A DNA stretch of 64,000 nt from Pseudomonas chlororaphis (GCA_001023535.1 CP011020.1:832596-896595); one strand, 5' to 3'; counted from the first letter of the stretch, positions 7,187 through 17,194 are shown. Notes: generated by a model from the letters alone, not told the origin. Translations and numbers: made by a program.

Positions 7187-9370
7187 TCAGGCCTCACCCG
7201 TCTCCTTGATCAAATGCGCCGCCAACGTGCGCAATGGCCCCAACTGACGGCAGATCAACGCCAATTGCGTTTGCACCAGCCGCTGGCCTTCGTCGATCTC
7301 GTCGGGCATCTGCTCCAGGGCATTGGCCAGGGCTTCTTCTTCGTCACTTTGCACCGCAATCGGCTGTTTGCTCGCCAGGCCCAGGGCGATTTCATCGATG
7401 CTGGTCGCCAGCTTCACTCCCGCCCCGTCGATCAGGTCTTCGCGCACCTGCGCCGGCAGCTCGGTGCCCCGGTGGGCGCCCAGGCCCGAGAGGTAGCTGA
7501 GCAGGGTGTGGGACAGCACCAGGAAGCGGAAGCCCACATCGGCTTCCTTACGGAAATGCCCCGGCTCCATCAGCATGTTGGCCAGCGTGGTGGACAGTGC
7601 CGCGTCGGCGTTATGGGCGTTGCGTCGGGCCAGGCGATAAGCCAGGTCATCACTTTTGCCGGCGGCGTACTGCTGCATGATCTGGCGCAGGTAGATGCTG
7701 TTGCAGGTCAGCGTATTGGCCAGCACCTTGTTCAGCCTCCGGCCTTGCCAGTCCGGCAGGAACAGGAACACCGCCAGCCCGGCGATCAGGCTGCCGAGCA
7801 AGGTGTCGAACAGGCGCGGCAGCAGCAGGCCATAGCCATCGCCGACCTGGTTGAAGCAGAACAGCACCATGATGGTGATCGCTGCCGTCGCCAGGGTGTA
7901 GCGGGTCGTGCGGTTGGTGAAGAACACCACCCCGGCGGCAATGGCGAAGCACGACTGCACCAGTGGGTTGGGGAACAGGTCGAACAATGCCCAGGCCACG
8001 GTCAGGCCGATGGCGGTGCCGATGATCCGCTGGCCGAGCTTGCGCCGGGTGGCGCCGTAGTTCGGCTGGCAGACGAACAACGTGGTGAGGATGATCCAGT
8101 AACCCTGGGACGGGTGGATCATGTGCACCACGGCGTAACCGACGCTCAAGGCCAGGGGCAGGCGCAGGGCATGGCGGAACAGCAGCGAGGTCGGCGTGAA
8201 CTGGGTGCGCAAGCGTAGCCAGACGTCCTTGAGGTTGCGCGGCGAGCGGTCCAGCAGGCTGCTGTCGGTGGCATCGGCCAGGGCGTCGGGGTTGCTGGCG
8301 TCGCTGAGCAGGCGGTCCATGGTGGCCAGGTTCACCGACAACGCCCGCAGCGACCGCAGCAGACCGCGCCAGGCCGGATTGCTCTGGATCCGCAGGTGCT
8401 CCAGGGAGGCGTGCAGGTCGTTGAGGGCTTCGGCGAAGGTGTCGTCGTAGACGAACGGCTGGCGCAACTGGATCGATTCGGCCAGGGCCTGGCAAGCCTT
8501 GCCTTGCTGGCGCAGGAGGCGCTGGCAGCGGAACAGCACGTCGCTGTGGAAGAACGCCTCGGCCAGGGCGTTGTACGGGTAGTGAGACGAGCTGGCGCGC
8601 TCGTGGATGTCCTGGGCCAGGAAGTACAGCTTCAGGTAGCGGCTGACTTTCGACCCCGGCCGGCCGTTGCCAACGCGGTGCAGGATGATCTCCTTGGCGC
8701 TGTTGAGGGCGGCGACCACCCGACCGTTCTGCTGGGCCAGTTCCAGGCGTCGCGCTTCGATGTCCAGTTGGCGGATCGGTTCGAGCAGCGACGACTTGAG
8801 CTTCAGGTAGCGCCCCAGCTCGCGAAACAGCCGCGCCAGGCTCTGCTGCACCGGCTGGTTGGAAAACAGCGCGTGCCACAGCACCGAGAGCAGGCCGTAC
8901 CACGCCGCGCCAGCGACCAATAGCGAGGGCTCGTGCCAGAAGTCGGTGACCGCGCCACCGCGTTGGTCCACGCCGATCACCGTATAGACCGACAGGATCA
9001 AGGTGGCCGAGGCAATCGCGCCATAGCGTTCGCCCAAGGCACCGAGCATGGTCAGGCCGAAGCTCGCCAGGGCCAGGGCAATGATGAACAGGACGGGATA
9101 GGGGAACAGCAACTCCACCGACAGCGCCGCGACGCTGAAACACACCAGCGTGACGACCAGCGCGTTGAGGCGCCCTTGCCAACTGTCGTCGGTCTCGGCC
9201 AGTGCACTGGCGATGATGCCCAGGAACAATGGGATCAGCAGGGCCATTTCATCGAGGTACCAGCACAGCCCCATGCTGCCGGTCAGGGCGATGAACACCC
9301 GCACGCTATAACTGAACTTATCCAACGCCCAAAGGCGACGCAGAGATTGGCTAAACGAGGTCGATGACAT
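7187..9370 (-). CDS. yccS: YccS-family inner-membrane protein (FUSC type)
   Basis: This 727-residue integral membrane protein has the FUSC architecture: an N-terminal block of about six transmembrane helices (20-170), a long cytosolic region (about 180-390), a second helix block (about 395-530) and a cytosolic tail. The length and order match E. coli YccS. The molecular role is unproven, though the family is related to aromatic-acid efflux and fusaric-acid resistance proteins. I placed the start at ATG 9370 (MSSTSF), where homologues begin. An in-frame extension of 20 codons upstream lacks support, and the binding site is weak in either case. Confidence 0.85.
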   Translation of the reverse strand: MSSTSFSQSLRRLWALDKFSYSVRVFIALTGSMGLCWYLDEMALLIPLFLGIIASALAETDDSWQGRLNALVVTLVCFSVAALSVELLFPYPVLFIIALALASFGLTMLGALGERYGAIASATLILSVYTVIGVDQRGGAVTDFWHEPSLLVAGAAWYGLLSVLWHALFSNQPVQQSLARLFRELGRYLKLKSSLLEPIRQLDIEARRLELAQQNGRVVAALNSAKEIILHRVGNGRPGSKVSRYLKLYFLAQDIHERASSSHYPYNALAEAFFHSDVLFRCQRLLRQQGKACQALAESIQLRQPFVYDDTFAEALNDLHASLEHLRIQSNPAWRGLLRSLRALSVNLATMDRLLSDASNPDALADATDSSLLDRSPRNLKDVWLRLRTQFTPTSLLFRHALRLPLALSVGYAVVHMIHPSQGYWIILTTLFVCQPNYGATRRKLGQRIIGTAIGLTVAWALFDLFPNPLVQSCFAIAAGVVFFTNRTTRYTLATAAITIMVLFCFNQVGDGYGLLLPRLFDTLLGSLIAGLAVFLFLPDWQGRRLNKVLANTLTCNSIYLRQIMQQYAAGKSDDLAYRLARRNAHNADAALSTTLANMLMEPGHFRKEADVGFRFLVLSHTLLSYLSGLGAHRGTELPAQVREDLIDGAGVKLATSIDEIALGLASKQPIAVQSDEEEALANALEQMPDEIDEGQRLVQTQLALICRQLGPLRTLAAHLIKETGEA

Positions 9371-9505
9371 GAAGTGCACGGGCCTGACGGGCAATGACGC
9401 TAAATTGAGGCAGTAATGACGCCGACGCAATGGGGACGATCACATCTGGCAGCAAAAAGTGTTCCGTCACGTGTGAATGCGCTTCCCAAAGCACCACTGG
9501 CCTCC

Positions 9506-9598
9506 TGTGGGAGCGGGCTTGCTCGCGAATGCGGTGTGTCAGTCAGCATCTGAATTGGCTGACACACCGCCTTTCGCGAGCAAGCTCGCTCCCACAGG
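9506..9598. repeat. REP doublet, 'GCTTGCTCGCGA' type
   Basis: Inverted pair of GGGAGCGGGCTTGCTCGCGA separated by about 45 bp. It lies just past the stop of the flavoprotein gene on the minus strand. Confidence 0.85.
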
Positions 9599-9624
9599 AT
9601 TTGTGCCCACATTTGAATCATGAA

Positions 9625-10803
9625 TCAAACGTACTGCGCCGCCGCATAGCCCGAGGCCCAGGCCCATTGGAAGTTGAAGCCGCCCAAGTGCCCGGTGACG
9701 TCGAGCACTTCGCCGATGAAGTACAAGCCGGGGCTTTTCAGCGATTCCATGGTCTTGGACGAGACTTCCCGGGTGTCGACGCCGCCCAAGGTCACTTCGG
9801 CGGTGCGGTAGCCCTCGGTGCCGGCCGGGACAACGTTCCAGCTCGCCAGCTTCTCGGCGATGTCCGCCAGTTCGGCGTGGGTGTATTGCTTCATGGGCTT
9901 GGAGACGAACCAGGTGTCGGCCAGCAGGTTGGCCATCTTCTTGGTGAAGAGCTCGCCGAGCAGGGTCTTCAGTTCGCTGTTGGGGCGTTCGGCCTGCTGC
10001 TGTTGCAGCCACTGCGGCACGTCATGGTCGGGCAGCAGGTTGATCTGCACCGTGTCCCCAGGCGTCCAGAACGACGAAATCTGCAGGATCGCCGGGCCGC
10101 TCAGGCCGCGATGGGTGAACAGGATGTTCTCGCGAAAACTCTGCTCGTTGCAGCTCACCAGGCAGTCCACCGAGGTGCCGGAGAGCTCGCTGCACAGCGT
10201 CTTGAGTTGGTCGGTGATGGTGAAAGGCACCAGGCCGGCGCGGGTCGGCAGCAACTGGTGGCCGAACTGCCGGGCCACTTGATAGCCGAAGCCGGTGGCG
10301 CCGAGGGTCGGAATCGACAGCCCGCCGGTGGCGATCACCAGTGATTGGCAGCCGATGGCGCCGAGGGTGGTTTGCAACTGGTAGCCACCTTCGGTCTTGT
10401 CGATGTGCTCGATAGAGGTTTCCAGGTGCAGGCTGACGCCGGCCTGGTCGCACTCATCCAGCAGCATGGCGAGGATGTCGCTGGACTTGTTATCGCAGAA
10501 CAGCTGGCCGAGTTTCTTCTCGTGATAAGGCACGTTGTGCTTGGCCACCAGGGCGATGAAATCCCATTGGGTGTAGCGGGCCAGGGCCGATTTGCAGAAG
10601 TGCGGGTTCTGCGAGAGGAAGTTGGCTGGTTCGGTGTACAGGTTGGTGAAGTTGCAGCGCCCACCGCCGGACATGAGGATTTTCTTGCCGGCCTTGTTGG
10701 CGTGGTCCAGCAACATGACCTGGCGCCCTCGCGCGGCGGCGGTCAACGCGCACATCAGGCCTGCGGCGCCAGCGCCAATGATCACGACTTCGGTAGAGCG
10801 CAA
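9625..10803 (-). CDS. HI0933/BaiN-type FAD-dependent oxidoreductase
   Basis: This 392-residue flavoprotein has an N-terminal dinucleotide-binding motif (VVIIGAGAAGLMCA). It also has the family signature GKKILMSGGGRCNFTN at about 39-54 and a closing FAD motif with GLYFIGEVLDVTGHLGGFN at about 363-381. Members are often annotated as NAD(P)/FAD-dependent oxidoreductases. Some relatives act on flavin-linked redox chemistry or tRNA modification, but this one has no assigned reaction. It starts with TTG at 10803, preceded by AGAGGA; no ATG is better placed. Confidence 0.85.
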   Translation of the reverse strand: MRSTEVVIIGAGAAGLMCALTAAARGRQVMLLDHANKAGKKILMSGGGRCNFTNLYTEPANFLSQNPHFCKSALARYTQWDFIALVAKHNVPYHEKKLGQLFCDNKSSDILAMLLDECDQAGVSLHLETSIEHIDKTEGGYQLQTTLGAIGCQSLVIATGGLSIPTLGATGFGYQVARQFGHQLLPTRAGLVPFTITDQLKTLCSELSGTSVDCLVSCNEQSFRENILFTHRGLSGPAILQISSFWTPGDTVQINLLPDHDVPQWLQQQQAERPNSELKTLLGELFTKKMANLLADTWFVSKPMKQYTHAELADIAEKLASWNVVPAGTEGYRTAEVTLGGVDTREVSSKTMESLKSPGLYFIGEVLDVTGHLGGFNFQWAWASGYAAAQYV

Positions 10804-10848
10804 AACGGTGTCCTCTGTATGTCTGGGGGCTGGCAGGAGTTTGCTCTT

Positions 10849-10980
10849 GTGGCGAGGGAGCTTGCTCCCGCTCGAGCGCGAAGCGGTCGCAAAATTAACG
10901 AACGCGAACTGTCTGGAGCACCGTGTTCATAGTTTTTTAGGGCTGCTGCGCAGCCCAGCGGGAGCAAGCTCCCTCGCCAC
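10849..10980. repeat. REP doublet, 'GCTTGCTCCC' type
   Basis: Inverted pair of GTGGCGAGGGAGCTTGCTCC between the flavoprotein gene and dbpA, which run in the same direction. Confidence 0.85.
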
Positions 10981-10998
10981 AGGGTGAATCGATATCGG

Positions 10999-12384
10999 TC
11001 AGAGGATCCGCACCCGCAACGAGCGGCCCTTGATCTTGCCTTCATTCAGGCGCTTGAGGGCCTGCTTGGCGATGCCGCGTTCCACGGCCACGTAGGCCTG
11101 GAAGTCGAAAATCGCGATCTTGCCGACCTGGGCGCCAGGGATGCCGGCCTCGCCGGTCAGGGCGCCGAGGATGTCGCCGGGGCGGACCTTGTCCTTGCGG
11201 CCGGCGGCGATGCACAAGGTGCTCATGGCCGGCAGCAGCGGGCCGCCACCCTGGGGCTTGAGATTGTCCAGCTGGTCCCAGTTCAACGGCGCCTTCTGCA
11301 GCTGCTCGATGGCCTGGGCGCGGTGGGCTTCGGACGGTGCGACCAGGCTGATGGCGATCCCGGTTTCGCCGGCGCGACCGGTGCGGCCGACGCGGTGGAT
11401 ATGGATTTCCGAATCCCGGGCCAGTTCGACGTTGATCACCATGTTCAGCGCATCGATGTCCAGGCCACGGGCCGCCACGTCGGTGGCCACCAGCACCGAG
11501 GTGCTGCGGTTGGCGAACATCGCCAGCACCTGGTCACGGTCGCGCTGCTCCAGGTCGCCGTGCAGGCCGACCGCGGAAATGCCCTTGGACGTCAGATGGT
11601 CGACGGTTTCCTGGACCTGCTGCTTGGTGAAGCAGAACGCCACGCAGGACGCCGGGCGGAAATGCGCGAGCACCTTGACCACCGCGTCCATGCGCTCTTC
11701 TGGGGCGATCTCGTAGAAGCGCTGCTCGATCTGTGCATCGGAGTGCAGCGCCTCGGCTTTCACCTGCTGCGGGTCACGCATGAACTTGGACGACAATTGC
11801 TTGATGCCCACCGGGTAGGTGGCGGAGAACAGCAGCGTCTGGCGGCGTTCCGGGGTCTGCTGGATGATGTCCTCGATGGCGTCGTAGAAGCCCATGTCGA
11901 GCATGCGGTCGGCTTCGTCGAGGACCAGCGTGTTGAGGCCGTCGAGCACCAGCGAACCCTTGCGCAGGTGCTGCTGGATACGTCCCGGCGTGCCGACGAT
12001 GATATGGGCGCCGTGTTCCAGGGAGGCGATCTGCGGGCCGAAGGACACGCCACCGCACAGGGTCAGGACCTTGATGTTGTCCTCGGCGCGAGCCAGGCGG
12101 CGGATTTCCTTGGCCACCTGGTCGGCCAGCTCACGGGTCGGGCACATCACCAGCGCCTGGCAACCGAAGAAGCGCGGGTTGATCGGGTTCAGCAGGCCGA
12201 TGCCGAAGGCCGCGGTCTTGCCGCTGCCGGTCTTGGCCTGGGCGATCAGGTCCATGCCCTTGAGGATCACCGGCAAGCTCTGCGCCTGGATCGGCGTCAT
12301 CTGGGCATAACCGAGTGATTCGAGGTTAGCCAGCATGGCGGCGGACAGCGGCAAAGTATTAAAAGCGGTGGCAATGGTGGTCAC
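10999..12384 (-). CDS. dbpA: ATP-dependent RNA helicase DbpA
   Basis: This 461-residue DEAD-box helicase acts on 23S rRNA hairpin 92 during large-subunit assembly. The visible motifs are the Q motif region MTPIQAQSLP, Walker A AQAKTGSGKT, the DEAD box VLDEADRMLDMGF, SAT, and HRVGRTGRAG. The C-terminal ~75 residues (GDILGALTGEAGI to the end) are the DbpA-specific RNA-binding domain. The start is set at GTG 12384 (TTIATAFNTL), which fits the usual length of about 460. The longer in-frame reading to 12627 would translate a REP element and is rejected. Confidence 0.9.
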   Translation of the reverse strand: MTTIATAFNTLPLSAAMLANLESLGYAQMTPIQAQSLPVILKGMDLIAQAKTGSGKTAAFGIGLLNPINPRFFGCQALVMCPTRELADQVAKEIRRLARAEDNIKVLTLCGGVSFGPQIASLEHGAHIIVGTPGRIQQHLRKGSLVLDGLNTLVLDEADRMLDMGFYDAIEDIIQQTPERRQTLLFSATYPVGIKQLSSKFMRDPQQVKAEALHSDAQIEQRFYEIAPEERMDAVVKVLAHFRPASCVAFCFTKQQVQETVDHLTSKGISAVGLHGDLEQRDRDQVLAMFANRSTSVLVATDVAARGLDIDALNMVINVELARDSEIHIHRVGRTGRAGETGIAISLVAPSEAHRAQAIEQLQKAPLNWDQLDNLKPQGGGPLLPAMSTLCIAAGRKDKVRPGDILGALTGEAGIPGAQVGKIAIFDFQAYVAVERGIAKQALKRLNEGKIKGRSLRVRIL

Positions 12385-12517
12385 GGGACGGGCCTGCAAA
12401 ACAAAATGTCGCGCAGTGTAGCAGCCTCTTGCCACTTTCTTTGAAAGTTCTGGACGAGCTGTGGAGGGCTGAGGGCCCTGCTCGCGCCTGATTTGTTGCG
12501 CGAGTACGTTGGCTCTT

Positions 12518-12640
12518 GTGGCGAGGGAGCTTGCTCCCGCTGGGTTGCGCAGCGACCCCAAACCGCTCGACCCGATGCATTGCGAAGCATCGCGGATGAC
12601 GACTGCTTCGCAGCGGAGCGGGAGCAAGCTCCCTCGCCAC
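12518..12640. repeat. REP doublet, 'GCTTGCTCCC' type
   Basis: Inverted pair of the same REP class, in the gap between mdtD and dbpA (both minus). Confidence 0.85.
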
Positions 12641-12658
12641 AGGGAATATCACACGTTG

Positions 12659-14086
12659 TCAGTGCTCGATATGCTCATCCGGCCGCTTCACCCGTCGCCC
12701 GTCTTCACGAGACAGTTGAGAGAAAATCGTCGCCGCCAGCATCGCCATGATACCCACCGTCACGAACGTCAACTGGAACGCACCCAACACGGTCTCCACG
12801 CCATCGTTGCCCACCTGGGCGGTAAAGCCGCCGAGCAGGGCGCCGGCGCAGGCGACGCCGAGGCTCAGGGACAGTTGCGCCACCACCGACAGCAGGCTGT
12901 TGCCGCTGCTGGCGCTGGCGTCGTCCAGGTCGATCAGGGTCACGGTGTTCATCGCAGTGAATTGCAGCGAGTTGATCGCCCCCAGCACCGCCAGTTGCGC
13001 GAGCAACAGCCAGTACGGCGTCTGTTCGCTGACCAGGCCCATGCTCGCCAGCATCACGCCCAGGGCCAGGGTGTTGCCGGTCAGCACGATGCGATAGCCC
13101 AGGCGCTCGATCAGCGGGCGGGCCACGGACTTGGCGACCATGGCGGCGGCCGCCAGGGGCAGCATGCTCATTCCTGCCTGGGACGGTGAGTACCCCAGGG
13201 CCACTTGCAAGAGCAACGGCACCAGGAACGGCAGGGCACCGCTGCCCAGGCGCGCGAACAGGTTGCCCAGGATGCCCACGGCGAAGGTCCGGGTCTTGAA
13301 CAGCGACGGTGCGAACAGCGGGTTTTCGATGTGCCCGGCCCGCAGCCAGTACGCCGCCAGGCAGGCCATGCCACCGAACAGCAGCAACATGACTCGCAAG
13401 TGCGGCAAGTGCAGTTCACCGAGGCCTTCCATGGCAATGGTGATCAGCACCATCGCCGCGCCGAACAGCAGGAAGCCCAGGCCGTCGAACCGCGTGCGCT
13501 CGCTGCCGCGCAGGTCGGGAATGAACTTCCACACCGCGTAGCAACCGATCACGCCGACCGGCAGGTTGATGATGAAGATCCAGTGCCAGGTCAGGTACTG
13601 CACCATCCAACCGCCCATGGTCGGGCCGATCAGCGGGCCGAGCAGGCCGGGAATGGTGATGAAGCCCATGATCCGCACCAGCTCGGAGCGCGGATACGCC
13701 CGCAGCACCACGAGCCGGCCGACCGGCAGCATCAGCGCGCCGCCCAGGCCCTGGATCACCCGGGCGCCGATCAGCATGCTCAACGAACTCGACAGGGCGC
13801 ACAGCAACGAGCCGAAGCTGAACAGCAGGATCGCCCCGAAGAAGATCTTCTTGGTGCCGAAACGATCGGCGATCCAGCCCGAGGCCGGGATCAGCAGCGC
13901 CACCGTGAGCATGTAGGCGATGATCACACCCTGCATGCGCAGCGGGTTTTCGGCCAGGTCGCTGGCCATGGCGGGCAGGGCGGTGTTGAGGATGGTCCCG
14001 TCGAGGGACTGCATGAAGAAAGCGATCGCCACCACCCACGGAAGCCAGCGGGCGGTGGTGGCGTCGAGCGGTGCGCGGTTGGGCAT
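12659..14086 (-). CDS. mdtD: MdtD-like multidrug exporter, MFS DHA2 family
   Basis: This 475-residue inner-membrane proton antiporter has about 14 predicted helices. Motif A reads GWIADRFGTKK (residues about 70-80). Motif C of drug exporters reads FITIPGLLGPLIGPTMGGWM. The length and N-terminus (QSLDGTILNTALPAMA) match MdtD, although the mdtABC-baeSR partners are not here. ATG 14086 follows AAGAGGT and is a strong start. The substrate is not known. Confidence 0.85.
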   Translation of the reverse strand: MPNRAPLDATTARWLPWVVAIAFFMQSLDGTILNTALPAMASDLAENPLRMQGVIIAYMLTVALLIPASGWIADRFGTKKIFFGAILLFSFGSLLCALSSSLSMLIGARVIQGLGGALMLPVGRLVVLRAYPRSELVRIMGFITIPGLLGPLIGPTMGGWMVQYLTWHWIFIINLPVGVIGCYAVWKFIPDLRGSERTRFDGLGFLLFGAAMVLITIAMEGLGELHLPHLRVMLLLFGGMACLAAYWLRAGHIENPLFAPSLFKTRTFAVGILGNLFARLGSGALPFLVPLLLQVALGYSPSQAGMSMLPLAAAAMVAKSVARPLIERLGYRIVLTGNTLALGVMLASMGLVSEQTPYWLLLAQLAVLGAINSLQFTAMNTVTLIDLDDASASSGNSLLSVVAQLSLSLGVACAGALLGGFTAQVGNDGVETVLGAFQLTFVTVGIMAMLAATIFSQLSREDGRRVKRPDEHIEH

Positions 14087-14127
14087 GGGACCTCTTGTAT
14101 GCGTATTGATCGGGCGGTGATGCTTTT

Positions 14128-14155
14128 GTGGCGAGGGAGCTTGCTCCCTCGCCAC
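14128..14155. repeat. Single REP palindrome
   Basis: A single compact palindrome (GTGGCGAGGGAGC...GCTCCCTCGCCAC) between two genes on the minus strand, unlike the doublets elsewhere. Confidence 0.8.
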
Positions 14156-14161
14156 AGGGGC

Positions 14162-15499
14162 TTACAGCGTCAACGTCAACCGCTTCACCAGCGCTCCCGG
14201 CAGCAGCATCGAAGCCGTGGCCCGCTGGCTGTAGGTGCTGGCCGAGAGCAGAAGTTCCCGCTCCCGGGTCAGGCCTTCGAGTTGCGAGCCGAGCAGGCTG
14301 TAGACGCTGTCGTCGAAGCGCATGGTGCTGACCGGCGCCTGGATCTGGCCGTCCTCCACCCAGAACGTGGCAAACCGGGTCATGCCGGTCAGTCGGGCGG
14401 CGGGTTGGTCCGAGTAGTTCAGGTACCAGAGGTTGCTGATGTACAGGCCGGTGCCGAGGCGGGCGAGGATCTCCTGCTGTGCCAACTGGCCTTCGTCCAT
14501 GACCAGGGCCGTGGGGTATTCGTAGCTGCTCGCGCCATTGGCGGCGAGGCCATATTCGGCGGCGCTGCGGGAGTTGATCAAGCGGGCACTGGCGGTGCCC
14601 TGGGCGATCAACGCCAGGTCGTCACGGGGATAGCCTTCGTCGGAAAAGGCCGGGCTCAGGGAGCCGCTGACCTGTTCACGCAAGCCCACGGCAGGGCTGA
14701 AAGCGGCTTCGCCGGCATAGAACTTCTGCAAGGGGCTCTGCTTGCTGGCGATCGCCCGGGCCGAGAAACCGCCCCAACTGAGCATGCCCATGATTTCTTC
14801 CAGGGCGGCGGGCGCGAGGTAGGCGCGGTATTCGCCGGGCGGCAGCGTACGCAGCGGCCGGCCGAGAAACGCCAGTTGTTCGCGAGCCTGTGCAAAGCGC
14901 CGGGCGAACCCTTCGCTGCTCCAGTCATGCCCGGCGTAGCTGGCTTTGACCGCCTGGCCGTTTTCGTGGAACAGGCTGAAATCGAAGTTGAAGCTGTTGG
15001 CCTGATGCCAGCCAAAGGCCCCCGACGAACTGGCGAAACCACGGCTGATGGGGCCGGCGGCGTAGATCCCCACCAGGTCCAGGCCTTCGGCGGCGCGGGC
15101 GATCTCGGCCACGGCCTGTTCGGTCTCCGGCAATGGATGATCCTGCACGGCGTGGCTTTGCCAGTGGTTGGAGTTGAGCAGCAGGTATGGGTCGCGAGGC
15201 AGCAGCGCCAGGGTCTCGCGAAGCTGGTGCAAGCCTTCTTCCAGGCGCTGCCTGTCAGTCTCGGCCTCGCCGGACAAGGTGATCTGCAGGTCGGCATGGC
15301 GTCCCTCGTCGATCAGCTTGAAACGGACGTTGGCCTGTTGCACCTGCCCGGCCTGGCGGACCTTGCCATGGTTGAAGCGCACGAAGGCCGAGGACTCGGC
15401 AGCGTAGCCGAGGGTGAACTGTTCAGGCTCACGCAGCGCCGCGCGCAGCCAGTCGACCAATGCCTTGAAGGCTTCGGCCTGGTTATTCATGGTAGCCAT
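14162..15499 (-). CDS. PmbA-type TldD/PmbA family protein
   Basis: This 445-residue protein is of the TldD/PmbA peptidase family. It lacks the HExxxH zinc motif, so it corresponds to the PmbA/TldE (non-metal) partner of a heterodimer. Its start ATG (15499) shares one base with the stop of the upstream tldD-like gene (TGATG), which indicates translational coupling. A second in-frame ATG lies at 15490. The canonical pair in Enterobacteria processes microcin B17 and degrades CcdA. Which substrate this pair sees is unknown. Confidence 0.8.
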   Translation of the reverse strand: MATMNNQAEAFKALVDWLRAALREPEQFTLGYAAESSAFVRFNHGKVRQAGQVQQANVRFKLIDEGRHADLQITLSGEAETDRQRLEEGLHQLRETLALLPRDPYLLLNSNHWQSHAVQDHPLPETEQAVAEIARAAEGLDLVGIYAAGPISRGFASSSGAFGWHQANSFNFDFSLFHENGQAVKASYAGHDWSSEGFARRFAQAREQLAFLGRPLRTLPPGEYRAYLAPAALEEIMGMLSWGGFSARAIASKQSPLQKFYAGEAAFSPAVGLREQVSGSLSPAFSDEGYPRDDLALIAQGTASARLINSRSAAEYGLAANGASSYEYPTALVMDEGQLAQQEILARLGTGLYISNLWYLNYSDQPAARLTGMTRFATFWVEDGQIQAPVSTMRFDDSVYSLLGSQLEGLTRERELLLSASTYSQRATASMLLPGALVKRLTLTL

Positions 15500-16941
15500 C
15501 AGGCGTCACCTCCGAACACGTCGACGTTGCTGAACACGCAGGCCGGCGACGCATGCCCGACGCGAATGACCTGGTTCGGTTCGCCCTTGCCACAGTTCGG
15601 GGTGCCCAGCACCTGGGCGGTACTGGCATCGCCCACCGCTCGCAGGCTCTTCCAGAACTGCGCGGAGATACCCCGGTAGTTGGGGTTCTTCACCACGCCC
15701 TTGAGCTCACCGTTCTCGATCAACTGGCCCCACTCGCAGCCGAACTGGAACTTGTTGCGGGCGTCGTCGATGGACCAGGAACGATTGGTGCGCATCAGTA
15801 CGCCGTGCTCGATGCCCTGGATCAGTTGCCCCAGGGACTGGTCGCCGGGTTCGATGTTCAAATTGGCCATGCGGTCGATGGGCGGGCGATTCCAGCCGCA
15901 GGCGCGGCTGTTGGCGACGCCGGCAAGGCCCGCGCGAAATTGCGACAGCGCGCCACCCAGCGGGCGCAACAGCCGTCCTTCACGGATGAGGAACTGCTTG
16001 CTCGCCGGGCTGCCGTCGTCGTCATGGCTGTAGCTGGCCAGTTCTTCGGGAATGTCCGGGTCGAACGTCACGTTCAACAGGCTGGAGCCGTACTGCAAGT
16101 GGCCGAAGTCGCTGGCTTTGACGAAGCTGGTGCCGGCGTAGTTGCGCTCGTCTCCGAGAATGCGGTCCAGCTCCAGAGGATGGCCGATGGACTCGTGGAT
16201 CTGCAGCATCATCTGGTCCGGCATCAGCAGCAGGTCCCGCGGGCCTTGCGGGGTGTTCGGCGCCATCAACAGTTGCAGGGCCTGGTCGGCGATTTTCGGT
16301 CCGGCGCCGATCAGGCCGCAGCGGTCGATCACATCGAAGCCACCTTGCTGGCCGAAGTTCTCGCGGCCCAGGGTGCGAGTCTGGCTGTCCTGGCCGTCGA
16401 ACGCGGTGACATCCAGGGACGGGTAGATGAACCGCTGGGCCTGACGCAATTCGGCGCCGGCGCTGTTGAGGTAGATCTGCTCGACCTGGGTCAGGCCGAT
16501 GCTGACCTGCCAGTTCACCAGGCGCTCGTCTTGGGGCACCGCCGCCGATTCGGCGCCGAGCAGCTGGTAGCAGTCGCTCAGGGACGGGAATGCCTGGTCG
16601 AAATGCGGCGAGAAATAATCGGCCCGGTCGCTGGCCACTGCCTGCTCGCGCAGGTCGAGCAGTGCATGGGGCTTGAGCCGGCGGGCCTGTTGCTCGGCGC
16701 GCTCCAGCGCTGCCTGCAAGCCGGCCTGGGACAGGTCGTTGGTGGCGGCATAGGCCTCCACGCCATTGACCCGCGCGGTGAGCATCGCCCCTTCGTCACG
16801 GCTCAGGCTGGGCGGTTCGGCGACATTCTTGCGCACCGACAAATGCTGGCCGGACTCGCGCACATAACGCAGGGAAAAGAATTCGGCGCCCGTGCGCAAG
16901 GCAGCAAACCGCTGCTTGAGCTGAGGGTGGAAGTCGAACAT
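15499..16941 (-). CDS. TldD-type metallopeptidase subunit
   Basis: This 480-residue TldD/PmbA family protein carries the zinc motif HESIGHPLELDR, which corresponds to HExxxH of TldD and supplies two His ligands and the catalytic Glu. The C-terminal half contains the conserved ACGWNRPP and MRTNRSWSIDDARNKFQFG segments. ATG 16941 is preceded by AAGGAGG, a near-perfect binding site. It overlaps the next gene by one base, so both subunits should be made together. Pseudomonads normally also have a canonical tldD/pmbA pair elsewhere; this looks like an additional pair, which is inference. Confidence 0.85.
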   Translation of the reverse strand: MFDFHPQLKQRFAALRTGAEFFSLRYVRESGQHLSVRKNVAEPPSLSRDEGAMLTARVNGVEAYAATNDLSQAGLQAALERAEQQARRLKPHALLDLREQAVASDRADYFSPHFDQAFPSLSDCYQLLGAESAAVPQDERLVNWQVSIGLTQVEQIYLNSAGAELRQAQRFIYPSLDVTAFDGQDSQTRTLGRENFGQQGGFDVIDRCGLIGAGPKIADQALQLLMAPNTPQGPRDLLLMPDQMMLQIHESIGHPLELDRILGDERNYAGTSFVKASDFGHLQYGSSLLNVTFDPDIPEELASYSHDDDGSPASKQFLIREGRLLRPLGGALSQFRAGLAGVANSRACGWNRPPIDRMANLNIEPGDQSLGQLIQGIEHGVLMRTNRSWSIDDARNKFQFGCEWGQLIENGELKGVVKNPNYRGISAQFWKSLRAVGDASTAQVLGTPNCGKGEPNQVIRVGHASPACVFSNVDVFGGDA

Positions 16942-17100
16942 TCGGGAACCTCCTTGTCTGGACTGGCGCTGCAGCGAGGTGCGACGCATTGATGCGGCGG
17001 CTCTAGAGTAGGCCTGGCCGGGGGAGGGATCAAGGAACAAGGAAATTGTGGATGTCAGGCGGTGTGTCAGTCGATAGAGATGCTGGATAGGCCGGCCGCT

Positions 17101-17194
17101 TCGCGGGCAAGCCCGCTCCCACAGGTTGATCGTGGGTGGGCGCGAGATATGTGTCCACCGTAGATCTTGTGTGGGAGCGGGCTTGCCCGCGAAG
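17101..17194. repeat. REP doublet, 'GCTTGCCCGCGA' type
   Basis: Inverted pair of GGGAGCGGGCTTGCCCGCGA between betA and the tldD-like gene. Confidence 0.85.

Noticed and set aside
12385..12627. Longer DbpA start
   Set aside because: The extension translates REP sequence (PAGASSLAT), and DbpA homologues start near GTG 12384.
13205..15679. An 824-codon plus-strand frame
   Set aside because: Runs across mdtD, a REP and the tldD/pmbA pair in the opposite sense; Gln/His/Arg-rich with no motif.
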